NCBI RefSeq assembly: GCF_032190615.1
Contig: NZ_JAVLAT010000002.1
Coordinates: 672,001-736,000, forward strand
DNA from: Brucella pseudogrignonensis
Lineage (GTDB): Bacteria; Pseudomonadota; Alphaproteobacteria; Rhizobiales; Rhizobiaceae
Reading direction: 5' to 3'
Length of the DNA: 64,000 nucleotides
This document shows positions 42,233 to 51,450 of the stretch, piece after piece. The notes beneath the pieces were generated by a model. That model was given only the letters and a program-made list of their open reading frames with translations, had not been told where the DNA came from and ran no database searches. The first letter of the stretch is position 1. Each line of letters starts with the position of its first letter. Made by a program: the position numbers and the translations under genes.

Positions 42233-42466
42233 TCATTTCTGCCTGCGCATGCGAATGGCTTTAATCCAGGTGTTGTTGAACATGAACGCACCTATCACGA
42301 GAGCAACCAATCCAAGCGCCATCATTCCGTAAGCAATGCCTTGGTCGCCAAACTGCTGATATAGCCAGCCAGATTTCTCGACGTCCTGAGCAGGTTGACC
42401 GATTCGCATAAGCCCTTGAAAAAATGCGCCGACGCCGACGATTAACAAAAGAACACTACGAATCAT
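42233..42466 (-). CDS. Small two-span membrane protein, 77 residues
   Basis: 77 residues with hydrophobic segments at about 2-20 and 45-65, a polar loop between (IGQPAQDVEKSGWLYQQFGDQG) and a basic tail (KAIRMRRQK). This suggests both ends are in the cytosol. I do not recognise the family. It lies between tRNA-Gly and the 58-residue gene, on the same strand as both. Confidence 0.65.
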   Translation of the reverse strand: MIRSVLLLIVGVGAFFQGLMRIGQPAQDVEKSGWLYQQFGDQGIAYGMMALGLVALVIGAFMFNNTWIKAIRMRRQK

Positions 42467-42557
42467 CAGTCATGCCTGAATGCAAATTTTTAAATGGAAT
42501 GAGTTATCTGAGAGCATATATTTATTTCTATCATGCTCATGAAAGCCTCGGAAAAAC

Positions 42558-42632
42558 TGGAGCGGGCGAAGGGATTCGAACCCTCGACCCCAACCTTGGC
42601 AAGGTTGTGCTCTACCCCTGAGCTACACCCGC
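42558..42632 (-). tRNA. tRNA-Gly (anticodon GCC)
   Basis: On the minus strand the sequence folds as a 75-base tRNA including an encoded CCA. The acceptor stem GCGGGTG pairs with CGCCCGC (one G-U), the D-arm begins TAGCTCA, the anticodon loop is TTGCCAA with anticodon GCC, and the T-arm contains GGTTCGAATCC. It reads glycine codons GGC and GGU. The adjacent region 42633-43020 (388 bases) holds its promoter and a short hairpin just upstream (CTTCTCT/AGAGAAG) and otherwise shows no gene. Confidence 0.97.
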
Positions 42633-43020
42633 TCGCGCCAGTCTTCTCTGAGAGAGAAGTCGTTTCCGTTAGGCAAGCGCTATATCGCTCACAGCTTTTA
42701 ATATTGCAACAGAGAAAAGAGATTTTCCTGAAAATAAACTGATTTATACAATTAAGCAATTGATTTAATTATATAAATATTTTTGGGTTGGCTGTGGATA
42801 TGGTGCTGGTTTTACGGAGTGACGCTTCTAATCGTATGGAATCGATGTGAATCAGCTGATTTATTATGATTTACATTGGCTTTTCCAGAAGGGCTGAGCG
42901 GAAAGGTTTTGCAGACGTGGAGTGACTGGTATTGCGTCTGCAGATGGGTTGAGTAAGTGTACCTCTGCGCTTCGTATAATGGTCTTGCGACAAGATCATG
43001 CATTTAGGGAACCCAATTTT

Positions 43021-43542
43021 ATGCCTCTTACGCCAGCCGAACTTCACGACTATCTGAAAAACCTTGGCATTGAGGTTAAGACGGTGGAACATCCACCTTT
43101 GTTTACGGTAGCGGACTCGCAAAGTCTTCGTGGTGAAATCGCTGGAGGCCATACCAAGAACCTTTTCCTGAAAGACAAGAAAGACAATTTCTTTTTGGTG
43201 ACAGTAGACGAGGATGCTGTCGTTGATCTCAAGACAATTCATCAGATCATTGGCGCCGCCAGCCGGGTTTCGTTTGGCAAGCCAGAAAAGCTGATGGAAT
43301 ATCTGGGGGTTGTTCCGGGCGGCGTGACGGTATTTGGTGCGGTCAATGATACTGAACACAATGTTCAGATTATCCTCGATGCAAATCTGATGAAAAATGA
43401 CATCGTCAATGGTCATCCTCTAACCAATGAAGCAACGACATCGATCCGACGTGACGATCTGTTACGCTTTTTGGCAGCAACAGGACATGAGCCACGCATT
43501 CTTGCAGTTTCGGATGATACCAAGGCTACACAACAGGTCTAA
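43021..43542 (+). CDS. YbaK/ProX-type aminoacyl-tRNA deacylase
   Basis: 173 residues from ATG at 43021; the earlier in-frame start adds an unlike sequence. The fold is that of INS/YbaK editing domains: KTVEHPPLFTVADSQSLRG, then GHTKNLFLKDKKDNFFLVT with the conserved lysine, and PGGVTVFGAVND. Such stand-alone proteins clear mischarged tRNA, in this subgroup usually Ala-tRNA-Pro. Its nearest downstream neighbour is the thioredoxin-domain gene, with a 112-base gap. Confidence 0.87.
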   Translation: MPLTPAELHDYLKNLGIEVKTVEHPPLFTVADSQSLRGEIAGGHTKNLFLKDKKDNFFLVTVDEDAVVDLKTIHQIIGAASRVSFGKPEKLMEYLGVVPGGVTVFGAVNDTEHNVQIILDANLMKNDIVNGHPLTNEATTSIRRDDLLRFLAATGHEPRILAVSDDTKATQQV

Positions 43543-43654
43543 GCATTTTGCTAGCGTGTAGAACTTGAAATTAGAGGCTGCCAATACAAATTGATCTATC
43601 GAAACCGGCCTGCTTCCGCCCTATATGCAAGCTGGAAGATATAAGGAATATCCA

Positions 43655-44614
43655 ATGACGAGCCAGAACAATCCTTATTCAACAGCCACTGGACAAATGA
43701 CTGGGAACGTTTCGTTTGGGGTTGCGCCAGCAACAGGTAGCAACGATCTGATCAGGGATACGACGACAGCCACTTTTCAGACTGATGTCATTGCGGAATC
43801 GCGTAAGCAGCCTGTTCTCGTTGATTTTTGGGCGCCGTGGTGCGGGCCTTGCAAACAACTCACGCCCATTATCGAAAAGGCAGTTCGTGAAGCAGGCGGT
43901 GCGGTTAAGCTTGTTAAGATGAACATTGACGATCATCCATCAATCGCTGGTCAGCTTGGTATCCAGTCGATCCCGGCTGTCATTGCCTTTGTCAATGGTC
44001 AGCCTGCCGATGGCTTTATGGGGGCTTTGCCTGAATCCAAGGTGAAGGAATTTATCGCGAAGATCAGCGGTCCAAGTGATCAGGAAGCAGCAATTGCTGA
44101 AGCCGCGACAGCAGCAAAAGAGTTGGTTGACGCGGGTGATTTTGTGCAGGCGGCACAGATTTTCTCATCAATTCTGCAAGTAGCACCTGATAATGTGGAT
44201 GCAATTGTCGGCTTGGCCACGTGTTTGCTGGAATCTGGCGATGCTGACAAAGCACGGGAAATGCTGGCAAGCTTGCCTGCCGATAAGCAGGATGCCGCCC
44301 CTGTTCGTGCGCTTGAAGCGAAGCTTGCCCTTGCCGATCAGGTGAAACTTATCGGTGATCCAGTAGAGCTGGAGCGCCGCGTTCAGACGGACCCGAGTGA
44401 TTATCAGGCCCGGTTTGATCTCGCGCAGGTACGCAATGCGCAGGGAAGGCGCGTGGAAGCCGCTGATGAATTGCTGGCAATCATGAAGGCGGACCGCAGT
44501 TGGAACGATGACGGTGCACGTAAGCAGCTTCTGCAATTCTTTGAAGCGTGGGGCAATGCAGACCCGGCAACTTTAGGTGCGCGCCGCAAGCTTTCGTCGC
44601 TTCTGTTTTCTTAA
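43655..44614 (+). CDS. Thioredoxin-domain protein with TPR tail (CnoX/YbbN type)
   Basis: 319 residues from ATG at 43655, which follows AAGGA at proper spacing. A thioredoxin fold at about residues 35-140 contains WAPWCGPCKQL, so the active-site CxxC is intact. The C-terminal half is helical and repeats TPR-like units (AAQIFSSILQVAPDNVDAIVGLATCLL). Family members act as chaperone-like holdases linked to redox stress. It is followed after 11 bases by the LON-domain gene, with a good ribosome site between, so they are co-transcribed. Confidence 0.9.
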   Translation: MTSQNNPYSTATGQMTGNVSFGVAPATGSNDLIRDTTTATFQTDVIAESRKQPVLVDFWAPWCGPCKQLTPIIEKAVREAGGAVKLVKMNIDDHPSIAGQLGIQSIPAVIAFVNGQPADGFMGALPESKVKEFIAKISGPSDQEAAIAEAATAAKELVDAGDFVQAAQIFSSILQVAPDNVDAIVGLATCLLESGDADKAREMLASLPADKQDAAPVRALEAKLALADQVKLIGDPVELERRVQTDPSDYQARFDLAQVRNAQGRRVEAADELLAIMKADRSWNDDGARKQLLQFFEAWGNADPATLGARRKLSSLLFS

Positions 44615-44625
44615 AGGAGATAGTT

Positions 44626-45321
44626 ATGCAAGTGGGCAATGCCCGTTATCGGATAGCTTCGGATATACCGGAGCTTGTTCCGGTGTTTCCCCTTAAAGGC
44701 GCACTTTTGCTGCCGGGTGGTCAGCTGCCGTTAAACATATTCGAGCCTCGCTATCTTGAGATGGTCGAAGACGCACTGTCGGGTAAGCGGATCATTGCAA
44801 TGATCCAGCCTCGCATTCATGATGTCGAGGAAGAAGATGATAGTGATGATTTCGACGAGACACAGAAACCTGAATTGAGCCAGGTTGGCTGTCTTGGACG
44901 CATCACCACCTATTCAGAAACCGGCGACGGTCGTGTGTTGATCACATTGCAAGGCATTTGCCGGTTCCGAGTTCTCGAGGAGGTGCATTCTCGCAAGCCT
45001 TATCGCCAATGCAAGATAGCGCCATTTTTGACTGATCTCGAAGCTGCGAATGATGTTGGAGACATCGACCGCGAAGCTTTGTTGCGCGCTTTTAAAGACT
45101 ATCTGGAAGTGCATAATTTGGAAGCTGATTGGGATAGTATTTCGCGGGCAGCCAATGATACGCTCGTCAATGCGCTCTCAATTATGTCGCCTTTTGGTCC
45201 TGCAGAAAAGCAAGCATTGTTGGAAGCAGCAGATTTGAAAACGCGTGCCGCAACTTTGATTGCGATCACGGAAATGGTGTTGGCGAAAGCCAGGGATGAT
45301 TATGGTTCGCGTTTGCAGTAG
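44626..45321 (+). CDS. LON substrate-binding domain protein
   Basis: 231 residues from ATG at 44626, preceded by AAAGGAGA. It consists of the N-terminal substrate-binding (LAN/PUA-like) domain of Lon alone: [30 protein letters not shown], then [24 protein letters not shown]. No ATPase or protease domain follows, as is normal for this stand-alone family common in alphaproteobacteria. It is encoded between a thioredoxin-type chaperone gene and a Trm112-like gene, suggesting a protein-quality role. Confidence 0.9.
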   Translation: MQVGNARYRIASDIPELVPVFPLKGALLLPGGQLPLNIFEPRYLEMVEDALSGKRIIAMIQPRIHDVEEEDDSDDFDETQKPELSQVGCLGRITTYSETGDGRVLITLQGICRFRVLEEVHSRKPYRQCKIAPFLTDLEAANDVGDIDREALLRAFKDYLEVHNLEADWDSISRAANDTLVNALSIMSPFGPAEKQALLEAADLKTRAATLIAITEMVLAKARDDYGSRLQ

Positions 45322-45338
45322 GTGCCGGGAAGAGTTTA

Positions 45339-45530
45339 ATGATGACAAATGAAAATGACAGCCAGCTCGACGTAAAACTGCTTGAGTTGCTTGTGTGCCC
45401 GCTGACCAAAGGCCTGCTTCGTTATGATGCACAGAATAGCGAGCTGATTTCGGAAAAAGCCAAACTTGCTTATCCAATTCGAGGTGGTATTCCGATTATG
45501 CTGCCCTCGGAAGCACGTCCAACTGACTAG
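45339..45530 (+). CDS. Trm112 family protein
   Basis: 63 residues, matching the short UPF0434/Trm112 family: [21 protein letters not shown] and [17 protein letters not shown]. Members are activators or chaperones of methyltransferases in other organisms, while bacterial roles are less certain. Only one of the usual zinc cysteines (in VCP) is present, so it probably does not bind zinc. It follows the LON-domain gene by 17 bases and ends the small operon. Confidence 0.9.
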   Translation: MMTNENDSQLDVKLLELLVCPLTKGLLRYDAQNSELISEKAKLAYPIRGGIPIMLPSEARPTD

Positions 45531-45569
45531 TTTTTCTGGCTTCTGCGGCTCACATGAGCGTAACACAGG

Positions 45570-45595
45570 TTGACTTGATACGACTGTTATATAAT
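45570..45595 (+). promoter_or_regulatory. Promoter upstream of leuB
   Basis: TTGACT at 45570-45575 and TATAAT at 45590-45595 match -35 and -10 elements. Their 14-base spacing is shorter than the usual 16-18, so another -35 may be used or an activator needed. The predicted transcript would have a leader of about 150 bases. Confidence 0.5.
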
Positions 45596-45630
45596 TTCTG
45601 TATATCCTCTGTTCTTTTTCATAAATTTCA

Positions 45631-45673
45631 CGCCGCCGGTTGTTGCCTGCCGCGCGGCGGGGTTCTATAACCC
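45631..45673 (+). promoter_or_regulatory. Structured leader segment upstream of leuB
   Basis: Within the presumed leuB leader, CGCCGC (45631-45636) can pair with GCGGCG (45654-45659), and GGGTT (45660-45664) with AACCC (45669-45673) around CTAT. The two hairpins are adjacent. No T-run follows, so this is not a simple terminator. No leucine-rich peptide starts after the promoter. Confidence 0.35.
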
Positions 45674-45751
45674 TCGCGGAACTTGAAAGCGCGATAGTGG
45701 GATAAAATTTTCCTGCTCCTATTGTGCGATAAAAAACAGAGGCTTGGCATT

Positions 45752-46864
45752 ATGGCATCCAGAAAACTTCTTCTCCTGCCCGGCGACGGCATCGGTCCCG
45801 AAGCAATGGCTGAGGTCCGCAAGATTATTGATTACCTGAACACAGGCCTCAATCTCGGTTTTGAGACCGATGAAGGTCTTGTTGGTGGTTCTGCATATGA
45901 TGCGTGCGGTCAGGCGATTTCCGATGCGGATATGGAAAAAGCGCTTGCAGCCGATGCCGTACTTTTCGGTGCTGTTGGCGGTCCTAAGTGGGACAGCGTA
46001 CCTTACGAAGTGCGTCCAGAAGCAGGTCTTCTGCGCCTGCGTAAAGATTTGGCCCTTTATGCTAATCTGCGCCCGGCAATCTGCTATCCAGCACTCGCAC
46101 ATTCATCGTCGCTCAAGCCGGAAGTGATTGAAGGTCTCGACATTCTGATTCTGCGCGAACTGACCGGTGGCGTCTACTTCGGTGAACCGAAGGAAATTAT
46201 CGATCTGGGTAATGGTCAGAAGCGCGGTATCGATACGCAGGTTTATGACACTTACGAAATCGAACGCATTGCTGATGTCGCTTTTGAGCTTGCACGCACC
46301 CGTCGCAACAAAGTGACGTCGATGGAAAAGCGCAATGTGATGAAGTCGGGCGTTCTGTGGAATCAAGTCGTCACAGCACGTCACAAAGAAAAGCATTCGG
46401 ACGTTGAACTTGAGCATATGCTGGCTGATGCGGGTGGTATGCAGCTCGTTCGATGGCCGAAGCAGTTCGACGTGATCGTCACTGACAATCTTTTTGGTGA
46501 CATGCTTTCCGACGTTGCTGCGATGCTGACCGGTTCGCTCGGTATGCTTCCGTCTGCTTCGCTCGGTGCGGCCGATGGCGTGACTGGCAAGCGCAAGGCG
46601 CTTTATGAGCCCGTACACGGTTCGGCGCCGGATATTGCTGGTCAGGGCGTTGCCAATCCGATCGCAATGATCGCGTCGCTTGCCATGTGTTTGCGTTATT
46701 CGTTCAACCTGATCGATGAAGCTGATCGTCTGGAAGCTGCGATTGCTGGCGTTCTGGATGACGGTCTGCGCACTGCCGATATCTGGTCGGAAGGCACGAA
46801 TAAGGTCGGAACGACAGAAATGGGCGATGCTATCCTTGCCAAGTTCAAGGCGCTGTCAGCTTAA
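45752..46864 (+). CDS. leuB: 3-isopropylmalate dehydrogenase
   Basis: 370 residues from ATG at 45752. It carries out the third step of leucine synthesis, NAD-dependent oxidation and decarboxylation of 3-isopropylmalate. The N-terminal [12 protein letters not shown], the substrate arginines in [15 protein letters not shown] and the signature [27 protein letters not shown] are all present. The upstream in-frame ATG would add ten unlike residues and lacks a ribosome site. leuD lies about 11 kb downstream on the other strand, so the leucine genes are scattered. Confidence 0.96.
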   Translation: MASRKLLLLPGDGIGPEAMAEVRKIIDYLNTGLNLGFETDEGLVGGSAYDACGQAISDADMEKALAADAVLFGAVGGPKWDSVPYEVRPEAGLLRLRKDLALYANLRPAICYPALAHSSSLKPEVIEGLDILILRELTGGVYFGEPKEIIDLGNGQKRGIDTQVYDTYEIERIADVAFELARTRRNKVTSMEKRNVMKSGVLWNQVVTARHKEKHSDVELEHMLADAGGMQLVRWPKQFDVIVTDNLFGDMLSDVAAMLTGSLGMLPSASLGAADGVTGKRKALYEPVHGSAPDIAGQGVANPIAMIASLAMCLRYSFNLIDEADRLEAAIAGVLDDGLRTADIWSEGTNKVGTTEMGDAILAKFKALSA

Positions 46865-46889
46865 TCACTGATCGAATATGCGTTGAAAG

Positions 46890-46921
46890 TCGCTGTGTGA
46901 AGATCGCACAGCGGCTTTTTT
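46890..46921 (+). terminator. Terminator after leuB
   Basis: TCGCTGTG and CACAGCG flank a short loop and are followed by GCTTTTTTA, 26 bases after the leuB stop. It ends near the convergent membrane-protein gene and may work on that strand less well. Confidence 0.85.
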
Positions 46922-46925
46922 AGTT

Positions 46926-47522
46926 TCAGTCGAGTTGAATTGTGAAGTCTGCAAACACCGCTACTATAAGCAGTGCAATAAAGAAATACTGAAAGCCTCT
47001 TTTCTTGATCTTCATAGCTAGCAGTATCACCGCTGTTTCGATTGCAAAGAAAATGAAATCACCTAGCGGAGATTCCTCGTTATTGATTGAAATACTGGGG
47101 CCAGCACTGCGCAATAGCTCAATAAGATTGAGCAATATCAAAAGCGATAACAGCCATATTTTTCGTGAAAGGAAATATTTTTCATAATCTCCATACTCTT
47201 TGATATCGTCTGGAGTTAGAGTGACGCACATGAAAAAAAGACCGAATACATAAAGTAAATCTAAAACATAGGTATAGACGTTGTAGGCCTTTGTGCTGCT
47301 TTCAAAAAGATAGTCCCACCAGAACTGAATTATCCAGAGAAAAACAACAATTACCCAGCCGATATGCATATAGGAGATTTTATGCTTGTTAGGATGCTGC
47401 ACAAATCTGGATGCAAAGATAAGCAATCGTGAGAGGCAAAGACTGATGCCCATGCCATTAATGATACGCATGTGCGAGAAAGCATCAGCAGCACTGATCG
47501 CGGTGTCAACTCCAGAAGGCAA
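46926..47522 (-). CDS. Hypothetical multi-span membrane protein
   Basis: 198 residues with about six hydrophobic segments: 22-38, 52-68, 82-100, 122-138, 155-168 and 180-195. A polar stretch TLTPDDIKEYGDYEKYFLSRK lies between the third and fourth. I recognise no family. It is lower in GC than its neighbours and its transcript runs toward the leuB terminator, suggesting a recent or strain-variable gene. Confidence 0.65.
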   Translation of the reverse strand: MPSGVDTAISAADAFSHMRIINGMGISLCLSRLLIFASRFVQHPNKHKISYMHIGWVIVVFLWIIQFWWDYLFESSTKAYNVYTYVLDLLYVFGLFFMCVTLTPDDIKEYGDYEKYFLSRKIWLLSLLILLNLIELLRSAGPSISINNEESPLGDFIFFAIETAVILLAMKIKKRGFQYFFIALLIVAVFADFTIQLD

Positions 47523-47695
47523 TGTTCACCCGTATTGATGTTTGCAAAGAGTTGCTGTTGAATATTTATTCTATAGATATGTCGTGTTTTCACACAGTGT
47601 CAAAGTAATAAATTCGCATAGCAATATGTCGCGCCGAAAAATATACGCCCGATTTCCGGCTGCAGTTTCGCTCTGATGCACTAACAGTTGTCGCC

Positions 47696-48745
47696 ATGTT
47701 GAACACACTCCCAGATTTAAATACCTTGTATGATGCGCTGCTTGCTCGTGATGTGGCCTATGAAGGCAGGGCCTATGTCGGCGTGCTGTCGACGGGCATT
47801 TTCTGTCGGCTGACCTGTCCGGCAAGAAAGCCTCTCAAAGAGAACTGCCGCTTTTTTGCGTCTATCCCAGAATGTATTGCGGATGGATTTCGCGCTTGCA
47901 AACGATGCCACCCGTTACAGCCTGCAGCTGATGCGGATGCCTCGGTTGAGCGTTTGTTGAAAGCACTTGAAGCTGAGCCGCAGCGTCGTTGGAGTGAAGA
48001 TGATGTTGCCGGCATGGGCTTCGATCCGTCAACGGTGAGGCGTAGCTTCAGACGACACTTTGGAATTACGTTTCTTGAAATGGCGCGGCAGGAACGCCTA
48101 CGACAAGGATTTCAAACTCTTGCGCAGGGAGAGCGTGTTATCGATGCGCAAGTCGATGCGGGTTTTGAATCACCTGACGCATTTCGCACTGCTTTTGCAC
48201 GTTTTCTTGGAATGCCACCGGCACAATTGCGGAAGGATGGCTTGTTGCGCGCTGACTGGATCAAAACACCGCTCGGCACGATGATTGCTGTCTGTGACCG
48301 GTCGGCGCTGCATTTGCTGGAGTTTGCGGATCGCAAAGCTTTGCCACAGGAGTTGAAGAAGCTTTATAAGGCGTGTCACGGTTTGATTGGTATCGGTCGG
48401 TATCCGTCACATGATGTGCTGGAACTACAGCTTAACGCTTTCTTTGCCGGTTGCTCTGCAAGGTTTGATATGCCGCTTGTGTTGCATGGAAGTGAATTTA
48501 CACGCGATGTCTGGCGCGAATTGCAAAATATACGTGCGGGGCAGACGCGCAGCTATAGCGAGATAGCAAGAGCGGTCGACAAGCCGCTGGCGGTTCGCGC
48601 TGTTGCACGTGCCAATGGACCCAATCAGATTGCCATCCTCATTCCGTGCCATCGGGTAATTGGTGCTGACGGTTCTCTGACTGGTTATGGCGGCGGGCTT
48701 TGGCGTAAACAAAAGCTGATTGAGATTGAAGCACAATATCGCTGA
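47696..48745 (+). CDS. ada: Bifunctional Ada-type methyl-DNA repair protein and regulator
   Basis: 349 residues with the full Ada layout. The N-terminal zinc/methylphosphotriester domain carries Cys37, Cys41, Cys68 and Cys71. An AraC-type helix-turn-helix spans about 85-180, and the C-terminal O6-methylguanine-DNA methyltransferase has the active-site PCHRVIGADG. The protein transfers methyl groups to its own cysteines, and methylation of the N-terminal cysteine turns it into an activator of repair genes. It is a stand-alone gene ending at a bidirectional terminator. No alkB or alkA is adjacent. Confidence 0.94.
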   Translation: MLNTLPDLNTLYDALLARDVAYEGRAYVGVLSTGIFCRLTCPARKPLKENCRFFASIPECIADGFRACKRCHPLQPAADADASVERLLKALEAEPQRRWSEDDVAGMGFDPSTVRRSFRRHFGITFLEMARQERLRQGFQTLAQGERVIDAQVDAGFESPDAFRTAFARFLGMPPAQLRKDGLLRADWIKTPLGTMIAVCDRSALHLLEFADRKALPQELKKLYKACHGLIGIGRYPSHDVLELQLNAFFAGCSARFDMPLVLHGSEFTRDVWRELQNIRAGQTRSYSEIARAVDKPLAVRAVARANGPNQIAILIPCHRVIGADGSLTGYGGGLWRKQKLIEIEAQYR

Positions 48746-48761
48746 GATAGGTCAACAAATG

Positions 48762-48792
48762 AAAACGCCGCCCAAAGAGGCGGCGTTTTTAT
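48762..48792. terminator. Bidirectional terminator between ada and the MHS transporter
   Basis: AAAACGCCGCC and GGCGGCGTTTTT flank CAAAGA, giving a strong stem with T-runs on both strands. It lies 17 bases after ada and 18 bases from the end of the convergent transporter gene. Confidence 0.92.
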
Positions 48793-48809
48793 TTCATTGG
48801 TGGTGACTA

Positions 48810-50699
48810 TTATTCGACCTTGTTGAGATCGACGTCTTTGGTTTCCTTGACGAACAGGATGCCGATGACGAGCGTAATCGTCGCGATGATGATCGGATAC
48901 CAAAGACCATAATAAATATCGCCCTTGGCAGCACTCATTGCAAACACGGTTGCTGGAAGAAGACCACCGAACCAGCCGTTACCGATGTGGTATGGTAGTG
49001 ACATACCAGTATAACGGATGCGTGTTGGGAACATCTCAACGAGGATAGCGGCAATCGGGCCGTAAACCATGGTTACGTAGATGACCAGAACGGTTAGGAT
49101 TGCGATTGTCATTGTCCAGTTGATCTGTGCCGGATCTGCAACCATCTTGAACGCGCCTGCGTTCGGGATGGTGTAAACAGCCTGACTTGGTTCACCTGCC
49201 GCATCTGCTTCGATCTGCGTGACGATGTTTGCTTTGACCAATTCCGCATTGGTCATTGTGGTGCTCTCACCTGCGCGCACGGCCTCTGCATTCAGAGCAA
49301 GCTCTGGGTTTGCCGCAACAAAGGCATCAAGCTTTGAATCGGCAACCTTTGCAGGGCTGCGTACCAGTGGCCAGCCAGCCTTTTGCAGAGCAAGGTTGAT
49401 GTCGTGTGTCAGTGTCGCCTGTTTGGCTTTTGCATCCGCACCCGCTGCGTTTGCATCAAAGGACGTGATGGTCGCATCGCCGATTTTGACGGTTGCAGGC
49501 TGTCCGGCAGGACCTGTTACCACATCGTAAGGCACGGCGCTACGCGACAGGAAGCTCGTGGCAATATCGCAGGAACTGGTGAATTTCGACGTTCCTGTAG
49601 CGTTGAACTGGAAGTTACAGTCACCCGGCGCAGCGGTAACGGTTGCACGGATGGTCTGTTCTGCATGAGCAAGCGCCGGATTTGCAGCTTGCGTGAGCGC
49701 TTTAAACAGCGGGAAATAGGTGACTGCTGCCAAAAGCAATCCAGCCATGATGATCGGCTTGCGGCCAATCTTGTCTGATAACCAGCCAAACACAACAAAG
49801 AATCCGGTGCCGATAACCAGCGCCGATGCAACCATAATATTGGCGGACTGATTTTCGACTTTCAGTACGTTCTGCAGGAAGAACAGAGCGTAGAACTGGC
49901 CACTATACCAGACGACAGCCTGACCCATTGTGAGGCCGAACAGAGCGATCAGGGCAATCTTCGCATTTTTCCACTGGCCGAAAGCTTCGGAAAGTGGTGC
50001 CTTTGATGTCTTACCTTCTTCTTTCATCTTCTTGAAGGCAGGCGATTCACTCATCTGCAAGCGAATCCAGACGGAAATGCCCAAAAGAACAATCGAAACA
50101 AGGAAAGGAATACGCCAGCCCCACGAGGCGAAGGATTCTGTGGTCATGACGTTCTGAATGCTCAAAATGACCATCAGAGAAAGGAACAGTCCAAGCGTTG
50201 CGGTTGTCTGAATCCACGATGTGTAGAAACCGCGACGACCGTTTGGCGCGTGCTCAGCCACATAGGTTGCAGCACCACCATATTCGCCGCCCAGGGCCAG
50301 ACCCTGCAACATGCGCAGGATGATCAGGATTGTAGGCGCTATGATGCCAATTGTTGCCGATCCCGGCAGAATGCCGACCAGAAAGGTCGAGGCACCCATG
50401 ATGACGATCGTGACAAGGAATGTATATTTACGCCCGACGAGATCGCCGATGCGTCCGAACACGAGCGCTCCAAACGGGCGCACAAGAAAGCCTGCCGCAA
50501 ACGCGAGCAGAACGAAAATATTACGGGTTGTTTCTGGATATTCATTGAAGAACGCGGCGCCAATAAAGGCAGCAAGTGTTCCGTATAGATAAAAATCATA
50601 CCATTCAAATACGGTGCCGAGTGAAGAGGCGAAAATAACCTTCTTTTCTTCACGCGTCATTTTAGGCGCGCCTGCCTTGGCGCTCGATTGCACTGACAT
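48810..50699 (-). CDS. MHS family transporter with a large periplasmic insertion
   Basis: 629 residues from ATG at 50699, preceded by GGGAGGA; the longer frame adds an unlike N terminus. The membrane core is typical metabolite:H+ symporter (SLGTVFEWYDFYLYG, RPFGALVFGRIGDLVGRKYT, RMLQGLALGGEYGGAA). Normal MHS proteins are about 430-550 residues; here about 190 residues (336-526) are inserted between helices 9 and 10, on the periplasmic side. The insert holds two cysteines (361, 377) and is Ala/Thr-rich and soluble-looking. The substrate is unknown; proline/betaine or carboxylates are typical of the subfamily. Confidence 0.87.
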   Translation of the reverse strand: MSVQSSAKAGAPKMTREEKKVIFASSLGTVFEWYDFYLYGTLAAFIGAAFFNEYPETTRNIFVLLAFAAGFLVRPFGALVFGRIGDLVGRKYTFLVTIVIMGASTFLVGILPGSATIGIIAPTILIILRMLQGLALGGEYGGAATYVAEHAPNGRRGFYTSWIQTTATLGLFLSLMVILSIQNVMTTESFASWGWRIPFLVSIVLLGISVWIRLQMSESPAFKKMKEEGKTSKAPLSEAFGQWKNAKIALIALFGLTMGQAVVWYSGQFYALFFLQNVLKVENQSANIMVASALVIGTGFFVVFGWLSDKIGRKPIIMAGLLLAAVTYFPLFKALTQAANPALAHAEQTIRATVTAAPGDCNFQFNATGTSKFTSSCDIATSFLSRSAVPYDVVTGPAGQPATVKIGDATITSFDANAAGADAKAKQATLTHDINLALQKAGWPLVRSPAKVADSKLDAFVAANPELALNAEAVRAGESTTMTNAELVKANIVTQIEADAAGEPSQAVYTIPNAGAFKMVADPAQINWTMTIAILTVLVIYVTMVYGPIAAILVEMFPTRIRYTGMSLPYHIGNGWFGGLLPATVFAMSAAKGDIYYGLWYPIIIATITLVIGILFVKETKDVDLNKVE

Positions 50700-50858
50700 A
50701 GGGTTCCTCCCAACAGCATTTTTGCTGATATGTGCGGATGTTCTCCTCCAACTTCCGCACACGTCTCCACCTGGTCATGATGAACTGAATCGTTTCAAAC
50801 GGTTATTATCTTTTAGTATGATAAAAGCCGATAACCGGTTCGCGGACGAAAGGCAGAG

Positions 50859-51251
50859 ATGAAACAGTTTACAGGTGGTTGCTTGTGTGGTCGCGTCAGA
50901 CTGGAAGCTTCTGGAAATCCTTACAGGGTCGGTGTCTGCCATTGCCTCGATTGCCGCAAGCATCATGGTGCATTGTTTCATGCATCTGCAATTTTCCCGG
51001 AGAATGCTGTAATCATTGAAGGAGAAACGAACAGCTATGCGGGCCGGTTTTTTTGCCTTAACTGCGGATCGTCCGTATTTTCAAAGTCAGGCGATGAAGT
51101 TGAAATCAACCTCGGATCGCTGGATGCGCCTGATCAACTCAAGCCAACTTACGAGCTCTGGACTATCCGTCGCGAAGCGTGGTTGCCAGAATTTCCGCTG
51201 AGCAGTCACTATGAGCGCGATCGCACCGAGACGACTCGCGATGATGAGTGA
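50859..51251 (+). CDS. GFA (glutathione-dependent formaldehyde-activating) family protein
   Basis: 130 residues, single-domain GFA fold with zinc-binding cysteines: GGCLCGRV at the start, CHCLDCRKHHGALF near 30-43 and FFCLNCGSS near 65-73. The family is named after an enzyme forming S-hydroxymethylglutathione, but most members have no proven function. It is divergent from the MHS transporter gene and stands alone. Confidence 0.9.
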   Translation: MKQFTGGCLCGRVRLEASGNPYRVGVCHCLDCRKHHGALFHASAIFPENAVIIEGETNSYAGRFFCLNCGSSVFSKSGDEVEINLGSLDAPDQLKPTYELWTIRREAWLPEFPLSSHYERDRTETTRDDE

Positions 51252-51360
51252 ATTCTAAAGTTGCGTAACAGAGCGGTAATCCGGCGCCATTCATCTTTTT
51301 TGGGCGCATGAAGGCCTATGATTCATGCAATCTCAGGCGCGTATGTGTTGTGAAGTTGAA

Positions 51361-51450
51361 ATGATTATCCAAATACGACTGTCGTTGGCCATTTTCCGTC
51401 GAATTTGGTTTTTTTCTCGGTCATGGAGTGCTAAGTCGCTCTCGCGATAA
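51361..51450 (+). CDS. Possible serine-rich short leader upstream of serA
   Basis: A 29-codon frame starting ATG at 51361 ends SRSWSAKSLSR-stop, with five serine codons among its last eleven. It lies about 120 bases before serA, the first gene of serine synthesis, which suggests a possible leader peptide. The ribosome site (GAAG) is weak and I see no terminator-like hairpin with a T-run after it, so it may be chance. Confidence 0.25.
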   Translation: MIIQIRLSLAIFRRIWFFSRSWSAKSLSR

